Assembly: GCF_002001015.1 (NCBI RefSeq)
Contig: NZ_MUNO01000018.1
Location: forward strand, 62,001-126,000
DNA length: 64,000 nt
Reading direction: 5' to 3'
From: Polaromonas sp. A23
Lineage (GTDB): Bacteria > Pseudomonadota > Gammaproteobacteria > Burkholderiales > Burkholderiaceae_C
Made by a program: the position numbers and the translations under genes. Position 1 is the stretch's first letter. Every line of letters begins with the position of its first letter. Below the pieces are notes generated by a model. The model was given only the letters and a program-made list of their open reading frames with translations. It was not told the DNA's origin and did no database searches. Positions 53,652 to 62,017 of this stretch are shown here, piece after piece.

Positions 53652-54989
53652 ATGACATCGACGAATTTAAAACCGATCAAGGTAGGCCTTCTGGGCGTTG
53701 GAACTGTAGGTAGCGGCACATTCAGAGTGCTTGAGCGCAATCAGGAAGAAATTCGCCGCCGCGCCGGGCGCAGCATTGAGATCTCGATGGTGGCAGCACG
53801 CAATGTGGAGCGTGCCCGCAGCATCGTCGGGGGAGGTGTGACTGTTGTTGGCGATCCTTTCGAGGTGGTGAACCATCCGGATATCGAGATCGTGGTCGAG
53901 GTCATGGGCGGCACCACGCTGGCCAAAGACCTGGTCATGCAGGCGATTGCAAATGGCAAGCATGTCGTCACAGCCAACAAGGCCTTGCTGGCCATCCACG
54001 GCAATGAGGTTTTTGCGGCGGCGCAGGCCCAGGGCGTGATGGTGGCCTTCGAAGGTGCGGTGGCCGTCAGTATTCCCATCATCAAGGCTTTGCGCGAAGG
54101 CCTTTCGGCCAACAGAATCGAGTGGGTCGCTGGAATCATCAATGGCACCACCAATTTCATTCTGAGCGAAATGCGCGACAAGGGCCTGGACTTCGGCGTG
54201 GTGCTCAAGGAAGCGCAGCGGCTTGGTTATGCCGAGGCCGACCCGACCTTCGACATTGAGGGCGTGGATGCAGCCCACAAGGCGACCATCCTGTCGGCCA
54301 TCGCGTTTGGTATTCCTGTTCAATTCGACAAGGCCTATGTGGAAGGAATCGTGCATCTGGCCGCTGCCGACATCAGCTATGCCTACCAGCTCGGCTACCG
54401 CATCAAGCTCCTGGGTATCACCAAGCGCACACAGCATGGCATCGAGCTGCGAGTGCATCCAACGCTGATCCCGGTCAAACGCCTGTTGGCCAATGTGGAA
54501 GGTTCCATGAACGGCATCATGGTCAAGAGCGACGCGGCCGGCATCACCATGTATTACGGCGCAGGGGCCGGGTCTGAACAAACGGCTTCAGCTGTCATTG
54601 CAGACCTTGTTGATGTAACGCGCCTGCACACCGCAGATGCCGCCCAGCGGGTGCCGCACCTGGCTTTCCAGCCCGACTCGATGAGCGATACGCCGGTGCT
54701 GTCCATGGGCGAAGTGGTCACCAGTTATTACCTGCGCCTGAACGTGGCTGACAAGGCCGGCGTGCTGGCGAGCGTGACCGGCATCCTCGCCGGTGCCGGC
54801 ATCAGCATCGACGCCATGCTGCAGCGCGAGGCCGATGAAGTGGGCGGTGAAGGCGCCACACAAACCGACCTGATCATCCTGACGCACGATTGCGTGGAAG
54901 CAAAGATGAACGACGCCCTGGCCCAGATGCAGGCGCTGCCCACCGTACTCTCGCCGATCACGCGTATCCGCAAGGAAGAGCTGGCCTGA
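53652..54989 (+). CDS. hom: Homoserine dehydrogenase
   Basis: A 445-residue enzyme with an N-terminal NAD(P) domain (VGLLGVGTVGSGTFRVL), the catalytic region (TANKALLAIHG, GIINGTTNFILSEM, EADPTFDIEGVDAAHKATIL with the proton-shuttling Lys) and a C-terminal ACT domain (ADKAGVLASVTGILAGAGISID) for feedback by threonine. It reduces aspartate semialdehyde to homoserine. The stop overlaps the thrC ATG as TGATG. Confidence 0.96.
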   Translation: MTSTNLKPIKVGLLGVGTVGSGTFRVLERNQEEIRRRAGRSIEISMVAARNVERARSIVGGGVTVVGDPFEVVNHPDIEIVVEVMGGTTLAKDLVMQAIANGKHVVTANKALLAIHGNEVFAAAQAQGVMVAFEGAVAVSIPIIKALREGLSANRIEWVAGIINGTTNFILSEMRDKGLDFGVVLKEAQRLGYAEADPTFDIEGVDAAHKATILSAIAFGIPVQFDKAYVEGIVHLAAADISYAYQLGYRIKLLGITKRTQHGIELRVHPTLIPVKRLLANVEGSMNGIMVKSDAAGITMYYGAGAGSEQTASAVIADLVDVTRLHTADAAQRVPHLAFQPDSMSDTPVLSMGEVVTSYYLRLNVADKAGVLASVTGILAGAGISIDAMLQREADEVGGEGATQTDLIILTHDCVEAKMNDALAQMQALPTVLSPITRIRKEELA

Positions 54990-56416
54990 TGAAGTATCTA
55001 TCGACCCGCGGCCATGCTGACCGCAAGCGCTTCTGCGAAATCCTGCTCGAAGGCCTGGCGCCCGATGGCGGGCTCTATTTGCCTGAGACCTATCCGCAGG
55101 TCAATGCGGCCCTGCTCGACACCTGGCGCGCCGTTTATCGCGACTCGGGTTACGCCGCGCTGGCTTTTGAGGTTCTGTCGCTCTACATCGATGACATTCC
55201 GGCTGCTGACCTGAAAGCCATTTGCAGCAAGACCTACACCGAAGAAGTTTTCGGCACGCCGGAGATTGTTCCGCTGCGCAAGCTGGAGGACGGCCTTTAC
55301 CTCGAAGCCTTGTCCAACGGGCCGACCTTGGCCTTCAAGGACATGGCCATGCAGCTGCTGGGCAACCTGTTCGAATATGAACTGGCGCGCCGCGGCGAAG
55401 AGCTCAACATCCTCGGCGCCACCAGCGGCGACACCGGCAGCGCGGCCGAGTACGCGATGCGCGGCAAGAAGGGCGTGCGCGTTTTCATGACTTCGCCGCA
55501 AGGCCGCATGAGCCCCTTCCAGCAGGCGCAGATGTTCAGCCTGCAGGACGCCAACATCCACAACATTGCCATCGAAGGCGTGTTCGACGACTGCCAGGAC
55601 ATCGTCAAGGCCGTGTCCAACGACCTGGCTTTCAAGCGCAAGTACAAGATTGGCACCGTCAACTCGATCAACTGGGCCAGGTTGTTGGCGCAGGTGGTTT
55701 ATTACTTCGCCGGCTATTTCCAGGCGACCACGGCAAGTGGCCAGCGCGTGAGCTTCACCGTGCCCTCGGGCAACTTCGGCAACGTCTGTGCCGGTCACGT
55801 GGCCCGCATGATGGGCTTGCCGATTGCGCAGCTGGTGGTGGCCACCAACGAGAACGATGTGCTCGACGAGTTCTTCCGCACCGGCGTGTACCGCGTGCGT
55901 GCCAGTGCTGACACGCATGAAACCTCCAGCCCGTCCATGGACATCTCCAAGGCCTCGAACTTCGAGCGTTTTGTGTTCGACCTGCTGGGTCGCGACGCCA
56001 CACGCCTGGCCGACCTGTTCGGTGCGCAGTTGTCCAAGCAGGGCCGCTTTGACCTGAGCGGCGATGCCACCTTCCAGTCGGCCGCGCAGCACTACGGTTT
56101 CACCAGCGGCAAAAGCACCCACGCCGACAGGCTGCAGACGATTCGCGACACCTTTATGCGCTTCGGCACCATGATCGACACGCACACGGCCGACGGCCTG
56201 AAAGTGGCGAGGCAGAACCTGCAGGCCGGCGTGCCCATGATCGTGCTGGAAACCGCCTTGCCGATCAAGTTTGCCGAGACCATTGAAGAGGCGCTGGGCC
56301 AGCTGCCACCGCGGCCGGCAAAGTTTGAAGGCATCGAAGCACTGCCCAAGCGCGTGCAGCGCATGCCGGCTGATGTGGCTCAGGTGAAAGCCTACATCGC
56401 TGCGCATACAAGCTGA
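54989..56416 (+). CDS. thrC: Threonine synthase
   Basis: A 475-residue PLP enzyme of the long ThrC type: KYLSTRGHADRKRFCEILLEGLAPDGGLYLPE at the start, the PLP lysine in PTLAFKDMAMQLLGN (about residue 115), and GATSGDTGSAAEYAMRG for phosphate binding. It converts phosphohomoserine to threonine. It is coupled to hom by a one-base overlap. Confidence 0.96.
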   Translation: MKYLSTRGHADRKRFCEILLEGLAPDGGLYLPETYPQVNAALLDTWRAVYRDSGYAALAFEVLSLYIDDIPAADLKAICSKTYTEEVFGTPEIVPLRKLEDGLYLEALSNGPTLAFKDMAMQLLGNLFEYELARRGEELNILGATSGDTGSAAEYAMRGKKGVRVFMTSPQGRMSPFQQAQMFSLQDANIHNIAIEGVFDDCQDIVKAVSNDLAFKRKYKIGTVNSINWARLLAQVVYYFAGYFQATTASGQRVSFTVPSGNFGNVCAGHVARMMGLPIAQLVVATNENDVLDEFFRTGVYRVRASADTHETSSPSMDISKASNFERFVFDLLGRDATRLADLFGAQLSKQGRFDLSGDATFQSAAQHYGFTSGKSTHADRLQTIRDTFMRFGTMIDTHTADGLKVARQNLQAGVPMIVLETALPIKFAETIEEALGQLPPRPAKFEGIEALPKRVQRMPADVAQVKAYIAAHTS

Positions 56417-56418
56417 AT

Positions 56419-56472
56419 CGGCCTCCAGCCCTTTAGACGCGGGCGCCACCAGCTATTGAATCAGTAGCAAAA
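56419..56472. repeat. Dispersed intergenic repeat, family A (thrC/mobB gap)
   Basis: GGCCTCCAGCCCTTTAGACG, then GGGCGCCACCAGCTATTG, then a CAGTAGC end. It fills nearly all of the gap between thrC and mobB. Confidence 0.75.
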
Positions 56473-56492
56473 CCAGGATCGGTGAACTTGAT

Positions 56493-57026
56493 ATGAACGT
56501 TGTTGGATTTGCCGGCTTTTCCGGCTCAGGAAAAACAACGCTGGTGGAGGGCCTGATTCCCGCGCTCAAGCAGCGCGGGCTGCGGGTCTCGGTGGTCAAA
56601 CACGCGCACCATAAATTCGACATCGACCATCCCGGCAAAGACACCTGGCGGCACCGCCAGGCCGGTGCCTTCGAGGTGGTGGTGGCATCGGAAAACCGGC
56701 TGGCGCTGATCCGCGAGTTCGAAAAACCCACGGTGCAGTCGGTGCACCACCTGATTGCCGAGCTGTACGAGGGAGTCGACTGGGTGCTGGTGGAAGGCTT
56801 CAAGAGCAGCGACCTGCTCAAGGTCGAAGTTTGGCGCGCCGACTCCGGCCAACCCGTGCGTTACCCGGACGACGATTTTGTGGTTGCCATTGCCACCGAC
56901 TCGCCCGGCCAGCTGCCGCAAGCCACCCTCAGGCCAGTGCTGGATTTGAACAACGTCAATGCCGTGGCAGACTGGCTGGTCGACAATCAGGAACGATTTG
57001 TCTACCGCTCCGAGTTGTATGCATGA
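56493..57026 (+). CDS. mobB: Molybdopterin-guanine dinucleotide biosynthesis protein MobB
   Basis: A 177-residue P-loop protein (VVGFAGFSGSGKTTLVEGLI), with VVKHAHHKFDIDHPGKDTWRHRQAGA and WVLVEGFKSSDL. MobB assists MobA in forming molybdopterin guanine dinucleotide. Its stop overlaps the moeA ATG by ATGA. Confidence 0.94.
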   Translation: MNVVGFAGFSGSGKTTLVEGLIPALKQRGLRVSVVKHAHHKFDIDHPGKDTWRHRQAGAFEVVVASENRLALIREFEKPTVQSVHHLIAELYEGVDWVLVEGFKSSDLLKVEVWRADSGQPVRYPDDDFVVAIATDSPGQLPQATLRPVLDLNNVNAVADWLVDNQERFVYRSELYA

Positions 57027-58264
57027 ACACCTCCGCTGCACGCCCACCACTTAAGGCGCTTGACGACGCGCTGGTCGAGCTGCTGGCCTGTGCCACGCCG
57101 CTGGGCGGCAAGGAAACCGTGTCCACCTTTGACGCTGACGGCCGCGTGCTGGCCCAGGACGTGGTCTCTGCGCTGCAGGTACCGCCCGAAGACAACAGCT
57201 CCATGGACGGTTATGCCGTGCGTAGCACCGAGCTGGCTGACGAGGGCGTGGTGCTGAAGGTCTCGCAGCGCATTCCGGCCGGCAGCGCGGGCAGCGCACT
57301 TGAGCCCGGCACCGTCGCGCGCATTTTTACCGGTGCGCCGATTCCCGCAGGCGCCGACGCCGTGGTGATGCAGGAAGACTGCCAGCCGCTGGCCGACCGC
57401 GAAGGTTTTGTCCGCATCCAGCAGCTTCCGCGCCCCGGCCAGTGGATACGCCGCGCCGGCGAAGACGTCACGCGCGGCGCCACGGTGCTCTCAAAAGGTG
57501 AGCGCCTCACGCCCGCTGCACTTGGGCTCGCGGCCAGTATTGGCATGGACCAGCTGCAGGTGGCCCGGCGGCCGCGTGTGGCGTTGTTTTCTACCGGCGA
57601 CGAGCTGGTCATGCCCGGCGAAGTTGCACCCGAGCAGATGCGGCCTGGCGCCATCTACAACTCCAACCGTTTCTTTCTGCGCGCCTTGCTGCTGCGCCTG
57701 GGTTGCGAGGTGAGTGATCTCGGCATCGTGCCCGACCAGCGCGAGGCCACGCTCGCCGCGCTGCGCAGTGCCAGCCAGAACCACGACCTGATTTTGACCA
57801 GCGGCGGCGTGTCCGTTGGCGAAGAAGACCACATCAAGCCCGCCGTGCAGCAGCTCGGCTCGCTGGACCTCTGGCAGATCGCCATGAAGCCCGGCAAGCC
57901 TTTTGCCTATGGCCGCGTCGGCAGCGCCCACTTCATGGGCCTGCCCGGCAACCCGGTGTCCAGCTTCCTGACCTTTCTGCTGCTGGTGCAGCCCTTCCTG
58001 CTCAGGCTGCAGGACGTGGCGGATGTTGCTACCAAATCCATAGCTGTTCCCGCCCATTTCACCTGGAGCCGGGCCGACAAACGCCGCGAGTTTTTGCGCG
58101 TGCGGCGCAATGCCGCGGGCGGGCTGGAGCTGTTTGCCAACCAGAGCTCCGGCGTGCTGACCTCGGCCGTGTGGGGCGACGGCGTGGTGGACAACCCGGC
58201 CGGGCAGACCATTGCGCACGGCGACACCGTGCGCTTCATTGCTTTTTCGGAGTGGCTGGCATGA
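57023..58264 (+). CDS. moeA: Molybdopterin molybdenumtransferase MoeA
   Basis: A 413-residue MoeA that inserts molybdate into adenylylated molybdopterin. Conserved blocks: NSSMDGYAVRS, RIFTGAPIPAGADAVVMQED, FSTGDELV, TSGGVSVGEEDHIK and GLPGNPVSSFLTFLL. The bases 58028-58054, coding VATKSIAVPAH, resemble half of dispersed repeat family A. The stop overlaps moaD. Confidence 0.95.
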   Translation: MNTSAARPPLKALDDALVELLACATPLGGKETVSTFDADGRVLAQDVVSALQVPPEDNSSMDGYAVRSTELADEGVVLKVSQRIPAGSAGSALEPGTVARIFTGAPIPAGADAVVMQEDCQPLADREGFVRIQQLPRPGQWIRRAGEDVTRGATVLSKGERLTPAALGLAASIGMDQLQVARRPRVALFSTGDELVMPGEVAPEQMRPGAIYNSNRFFLRALLLRLGCEVSDLGIVPDQREATLAALRSASQNHDLILTSGGVSVGEEDHIKPAVQQLGSLDLWQIAMKPGKPFAYGRVGSAHFMGLPGNPVSSFLTFLLLVQPFLLRLQDVADVATKSIAVPAHFTWSRADKRREFLRVRRNAAGGLELFANQSSGVLTSAVWGDGVVDNPAGQTIAHGDTVRFIAFSEWLA

Positions 58265-58512
58265 AGATCACCGTCAAATATTTTGCGTCTGTGCGCGAAG
58301 CCATCGGGCAGGGCAGTGAGCAGGTCGACACAGCGGCAACCAGCCTGTCCGGCCTGCGTGATGAGCTGATCACGCGTGGCCCGGCCTATGCCCAGGCCCT
58401 GGCGCGCGGCAAGTCGGTGCGCATGGCACTCAACCAGGTGATGAGCGACGAGTCGGCAGCCCTGAGCGAAGGCTGCGAGGTCGCCTTCTTCCCGCCGGTG
58501 ACGGGCGGCTAA
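58261..58512 (+). CDS. moaD: Molybdopterin synthase sulfur-carrier subunit MoaD
   Basis: An 83-residue ubiquitin-like protein starting KITVKYFASVREAIG and ending PPVTGG; the C-terminal Gly-Gly is converted to the thiocarboxylate that donates sulfur to molybdopterin. It works with MoaE, whose gene lies 1.2 kb away beyond dapA. It overlaps the convergent dapA end by 4 bases. Confidence 0.94.
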   Translation: MKITVKYFASVREAIGQGSEQVDTAATSLSGLRDELITRGPAYAQALARGKSVRMALNQVMSDESAALSEGCEVAFFPPVTGG

Positions 58513-59393
58513 GCGACTCCCTCGTCCAGGCGCAGCAGCCGCTCAACCAGCGCAGCAGAAGCCGGTGTCATCGGGCTGCGAAGCCCGTTCTGAAGCAAAC
58601 CCTGCCGGGCCAACAGCGCCTTGAGCGGACCCGGGTTGGGTTCTGAAAACAAGCCATCAATCAGCGGCAGCAGCGGTGCCCATAAAGCGCTGGCCTGCGC
58701 AATCTCGCCCGCTTTCAATAGCGCCAGTACCCGGACAAACCGCTCGGTGTGCACATGCGCGGCAGCGGCAATCGCCCCATGGCCGCCCTGAGACACGGTC
58801 GAAAAAATGTTCGCATCTTCACCGGCCAGCACCTGCAGGCGCCGGTCGGCAATCAGGGCCCGCGTCTTGGCCGGGTCGCCGCCGCAGTCCTTGATGGCGC
58901 AGATGCGCGGATGGCTGGCCAGCGTGAGCAGGGTGGACAGCTCCAGCGTGCTGCCGGTGCGGTAGGGAATGTCATAAAGAATCAGCGGAACGGCACTGGC
59001 GTCAGCCAACGCGGTAAACCATTCGATAAGACCGGCCTGGGACGGGCGGATATAGCTGGGCGCCGGCAACAAGGTGCCGCTGATGCCCAGCGCCCCCAGC
59101 GTTTTGATGCGTTCTGCCGTTTTGCCCAGGTGGTAGCCCGACACGCCCATTACTACGGGCAGGCCCGGTGCTTCGGCCATCACCGCTTGCAGCACGTCGA
59201 TTTGTTCTTCATCGCTCAGCGCTGCGGCTTCGCCGGTGGAGCCGCACACCACCAGCCCGGCGATGCCGCTGGCCCGGTAGTGCACCACCAGGCCCTTCAG
59301 GGCAGCGTGGTCAATGTTGTCCCCCTCAAACGGGGTAACGAGTGGAATCCAGAGGCCCGAAAAATCCGGGGCTGATGAGTTTGTGGTCTGCAT
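58509..59393 (-). CDS. dapA: 4-hydroxy-tetrahydrodipicolinate synthase family protein (DapA)
   Basis: A 294-residue TIM-barrel aldolase: GLWIPLVTPFEGDNID, VCGSTGEAAALSDEE, LILYDIPYRTG (catalytic Tyr and the carboxylate-binding Arg) and CAIKDCGGD (Schiff-base Lys). DapA condenses aspartate semialdehyde and pyruvate for lysine and cell-wall synthesis. The first active-site Thr of the GTTGE loop is Ser here. ATG 59393 follows a strong AGGAGG. It interrupts the moaD/moaE pair on the opposite strand and has a long structured leader. Another aldolase of the family remains possible. Confidence 0.82.
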   Translation of the reverse strand: MQTTNSSAPDFSGLWIPLVTPFEGDNIDHAALKGLVVHYRASGIAGLVVCGSTGEAAALSDEEQIDVLQAVMAEAPGLPVVMGVSGYHLGKTAERIKTLGALGISGTLLPAPSYIRPSQAGLIEWFTALADASAVPLILYDIPYRTGSTLELSTLLTLASHPRICAIKDCGGDPAKTRALIADRRLQVLAGEDANIFSTVSQGGHGAIAAAAHVHTERFVRVLALLKAGEIAQASALWAPLLPLIDGLFSEPNPGPLKALLARQGLLQNGLRSPMTPASAALVERLLRLDEGVA

Positions 59394-59470
59394 GAATACC
59401 TCCTGAAAAACGACCGGCTTGAAGGCCGCCATCAGAACAAGAGGTGGTACGCGCAGAAAGACCTGGGAAA

Positions 59471-59531
59471 GGGGCTATTGCAGGTTCCATCGCTCATTCG
59501 ACGACGGAACCGCAGCCCCGGTCAAATGAGC
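59471..59531 (-). promoter_or_regulatory. Structured dapA leader with potential pseudoknot
   Basis: On the minus strand an outer stem GGGGCT/AGCCCC (59514-59519 with 59471-59476) encloses an inner stem GGTTCC/GGAACC (59506-59511 with 59483-59488). The loop sequence AATGAGC (59492-59498) is perfectly complementary to GCTCATT just upstream in the mRNA (59525-59531), so an H-type pseudoknot can form. It lies about 80-140 bases before the dapA ATG. Confidence 0.5.
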
Positions 59532-59620
59532 AACGGTTTTTTCGATTTGCCGGCGCACGCGTCCCGGCCCGGGGCGCCGGTGGGCGTCCAGGGGGTCAGG
59601 CGGTTGGTGCGTTCGGTCAT
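59522..59620 (-). CDS. Possible leader peptide upstream of dapA
   Basis: A 32-codon frame ending AGKSKKPLLI and a TGA inside the pseudoknot region. Three lysine codons near the end would suit lysine-responsive attenuation of dapA. The ribosome site is weak and the frame could be chance. Confidence 0.3.
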   Translation of the reverse strand: MTERTNRLTPWTPTGAPGRDACAGKSKKPLLI

Positions 59621-59678
59621 GCGTTAAATCTTACCTGCATGTATCACCTTCAGGTAGGTGAGTGGCAAAATTGCAACC

Positions 59679-60257
59679 ATGGCACCTCACCACGTATCTC
59701 CCCGCGTACTGATCACGACCGAAGACTTCAACCTTGCCGATGAAGTAGCTGCATTGCGCGCGGGCGACAAGCGGGTGGGTGCGGTGTGCACCTTCACAGG
59801 CACCGTGAGGGACAGGAATTTGGCCCCCACGCTTGTCGCTTCGCGTACTGCGCTGCCCCCCGAGGGGGCTGAACTTGCTCGGGGCGGCCCTTCGCTGCGT
59901 TCGACGGCTGAAGCTGCCGACGTGCTTTCGATGGAGCTAGAGCACTACCCCGGCATGACCGAAAAAGCCATCGAAGCCATGATCGACGAGGCCATGACGC
60001 GCTTCAACATTTTCGGCGTGCGTGTGATCCACCGCGTTGGCCTGCTGCAGCCGCTGGACCAGGTGGTCATGGTGGCCGTGACCTCGGCGCACCGCGGCGA
60101 AAGTTTTCAGGCCTGCGAGTTTTTGATGGACTACCTGAAAACCCAGGCGCCGTTCTGGAAAAAAGAGCAAACGCCCGAGGGCGCGCGTTGGGTGGATGCA
60201 CGCGTCAGTGACGATGCAGCGCTGGCCAAGTGGGGAATCCAGGCCTCCAACGCCTGA
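59679..60257 (+). CDS. moaE: Molybdopterin synthase catalytic subunit MoaE with an internal repeat insertion
   Basis: A 192-residue MoaE (E. coli has 150). FTGTVRDRN, LEHYPGMTEKAIEAM, VIHRVGLLQPLDQVVMVAVTSAHR and DYLKTQAPFWKKE are all present. Between RDRN and MELEHYPG, where relatives have about eight residues, there are about 30 extra ones; their DNA (59822-59897) is an inverted copy of dispersed repeat family B and stays in frame. MoaE moves two sulfurs from MoaD into precursor Z. ATG 59679 is used; GTG 59658 is an alternative. Confidence 0.92.
   Translation: MAPHHVSPRVLITTEDFNLADEVAALRAGDKRVGAVCTFTGTVRDRNLAPTLVASRTALPPEGAELARGGPSLRSTAEAADVLSMELEHYPGMTEKAIEAMIDEAMTRFNIFGVRVIHRVGLLQPLDQVVMVAVTSAHRGESFQACEFLMDYLKTQAPFWKKEQTPEGARWVDARVSDDAALAKWGIQASNA
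59822..59897 (-). repeat. Family B repeat inside moaE
   Basis: Read on the minus strand, 59860-59822 repeats GGGGGGCAGCG, then ACGCGAAGCGACAAGCGTGGGGGC, as found at 3120-3208. A fragment CGGGGCCGCGGAA, matching the other end of the repeat, lies just after moaE at 60268-60280. Confidence 0.85.
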
Positions 60258-60284
60258 GCCAGGAGCCCGGGGCCGCGGAAGAAC

Positions 60285-60788
60285 TCAGTCTGCCGCGTCG
60301 GCTTCCTGGCCTGGCGGCACAAAAGCGGCTCGCGCTTCGTTTTCCAGCCCGGTGGTCAGCACCTGCAGTAACTCAACCAACTGGGCGCGCTGCGTCTTGT
60401 TCAGCGGCGTCATCAGGCGGTCATACGCGCGGTCGGCGGGTTCTTGCGCCTGCTTCAGCATCTCCCTGCCGGTGGCAGACAAGGTAATGGACAGGTTGCG
60501 CCGGTTCGCGGGTGCGGGCACCCGATCAATCAGGCCCCGCGTTTCCAGGCCGCGCAGTACGCGCAGCACGGTGACCTTGTCAAAGCCCAGCGCGCGCGCC
60601 AAGCTGGACTGGTCCAAGCCCGGATTGGCCCGAAGCACGCTGAGCACGCCAAATTGAGCGGGCGTCAGCCCCAAGCTGCGGCATTCGTCCTCGAAAACAG
60701 CGGCCGATATCTGGTGGGCGCGGCGCAGCAAAAAGCCGGGGCGGGCGTAAAGTTGGGAAAGATTGTGGAAAGCGGGCACGGTGGTCAC
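60285..60788 (-). CDS. MarR-family transcriptional regulator
   Basis: A 167-residue MarR protein with a winged helix (LTPAQFGVLSVLRANPGLDQSSLARALGFDKVTVLRVLRGLETRGLI, then the wing DRVPAPANRRNLSITLS). It is divergent from the Bug-protein and monooxygenase genes and probably represses them; relatives respond to aromatic acids. Confidence 0.92.
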   Translation of the reverse strand: MTTVPAFHNLSQLYARPGFLLRRAHQISAAVFEDECRSLGLTPAQFGVLSVLRANPGLDQSSLARALGFDKVTVLRVLRGLETRGLIDRVPAPANRRNLSITLSATGREMLKQAQEPADRAYDRLMTPLNKTQRAQLVELLQVLTTGLENEARAAFVPPGQEADAAD

Positions 60789-60903
60789 AGGTTCAGGCGA
60801 GTAGAGCGCTATGGAGCGGTAAAGGACGCTAAGGGAATGTAGGGATTGTGCCCTGTTGCTTTTGACGAATAATAGTTAGCATGCAAACCAAAAGGGCGCT
60901 TTG

Positions 60904-61926
60904 ATGAAAATCAATATTGACCGCAATCGCCGCGCTGTCTGCACCGTCTTCAGGTGGGCCGTGCTGCTGGTTACCGCAGGGGCGGGTGCTGGCTTGCATG
61001 CGCAAGCCAGCCTGCCGGCCCAGCCGTCAGCCTTGCCGCAGGCCCCCATCCGGCTGATTGTTCCTTTCACGCCCGGCACCGGCATTGACCTGATTGCCCG
61101 CACCGTCGGCCCCAAATTGTCGGAGCGCCTGGGCCGCCCCGTGGTGGTGGACAACCGCGCCGGCGCCTCCGGCAACATTGGCACCGAAGCGGTGGTGCGT
61201 GCCGCGCCCAATGGCAGTACCTTGCTGGTCACGGTCAACACCCTGGTCATGAACGCCAGCCTGTACCCGCAGCTGAGCTTTGACCCGGTGAAAGATTTGA
61301 TGCCGGTCTCGCTCACCAGCTGGGGCCAGTTGCTGCTGGTGGCGCATCCCAAGGCCGGTTTTCAAACGGCGGCAGAGCTGGTGGCCGCTGCGCGCAAGGC
61401 GCCCGGCCGCATCAACTACGGCTCGCCCGGGGTCGGCACACCCCACCATTTGTCGATGGAGCTGTTCAAGTCCACAGCGGGTGTGTTTGTCACGCACATT
61501 CCCTACCGCGGCACCGGCCCGGCCTTGACCGACCTGCTGGGCGGCCAGATTGAAACCATGTTTTTGCCCATTCATGTGGCCTTGCCGCATGTGAAGGCGG
61601 GCCGCCTGCTGGCGCTGGGCATCGGCAGTGACAAGCGCCACCCTCTGCTTCCAGACGTCCCCACGCTGGCCGAGGCCAAAGCCGGCAACGTGAACGTGGC
61701 CATGTGGTACGGTATTTTTGCGCCACCAGGCACGCCGCCTGAACTTGTGGCCCTGTACAACCGCGAGATCCGCAGCATTTTGCAGAGCGACGAAGTCAAG
61801 AACGCCTTCCAGACCCAAGGCATGGACCCTATTGGCAGCAGCTCGGCTGAATTCCAGCGCCTGGTTGAAACCGACGCCAAACGCTGGGCCCAGCTGATCA
61901 AGGCCCAGGGCATCACCGCGAATTGA
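60904..61926 (+). CDS. Tripartite tricarboxylate transporter-type (Bug/TctC) substrate-binding protein
   Basis: A 340-residue Bug protein: a signal peptide ending LHAQA, then the family blocks IRLIVPFTPGTGIDLIAR, VVVDNRAGASGNIGTEAV, NYGSPGVGTPHHLSMELFK, HIPYRGTGPALTDLLGGQ. It binds a carboxylate in the periplasm. No TctA/TctB membrane genes are next to it, as is usual for Bug proteins. ATG 60904 chosen over TTG 60901. Confidence 0.92.
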   Translation: MKINIDRNRRAVCTVFRWAVLLVTAGAGAGLHAQASLPAQPSALPQAPIRLIVPFTPGTGIDLIARTVGPKLSERLGRPVVVDNRAGASGNIGTEAVVRAAPNGSTLLVTVNTLVMNASLYPQLSFDPVKDLMPVSLTSWGQLLLVAHPKAGFQTAAELVAAARKAPGRINYGSPGVGTPHHLSMELFKSTAGVFVTHIPYRGTGPALTDLLGGQIETMFLPIHVALPHVKAGRLLALGIGSDKRHPLLPDVPTLAEAKAGNVNVAMWYGIFAPPGTPPELVALYNREIRSILQSDEVKNAFQTQGMDPIGSSSAEFQRLVETDAKRWAQLIKAQGITAN

Positions 61927-61928
61927 TC

Positions 61929-61981
61929 TGCTACGTAATTAATAGCTGCTTGTGCCCGTCGAATAAGGGCTAGAGGCCAGT
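61929..61981. repeat. Dispersed intergenic repeat, family A (inverted copy)
   Basis: GCTACGTAATTAATAGCTGC, then TTGTGCCCGTCGAATAAGGG, then CTAGAGGCC, the reverse complement of the family consensus. It fills the gap between the Bug and monooxygenase genes. Confidence 0.75.
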
Positions 61982-62017
61982 TTGAGCATTCAAAACGGTA
62001 CAAACCAAGAGAGAGCC

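Noticed and set aside
59440..59460. T-box-like GGTGGTACGCGC on the plus strand upstream of moaE
   Set aside because: Only a short chance match; no specifier stem or tRNA-related gene follows, and T-boxes are rare in betaproteobacteria.
59444..59743. Plus-strand frame of 99 codons covering the dapA leader
   Set aside because: No ribosome site, no family resemblance, and it conflicts with the moaE start.
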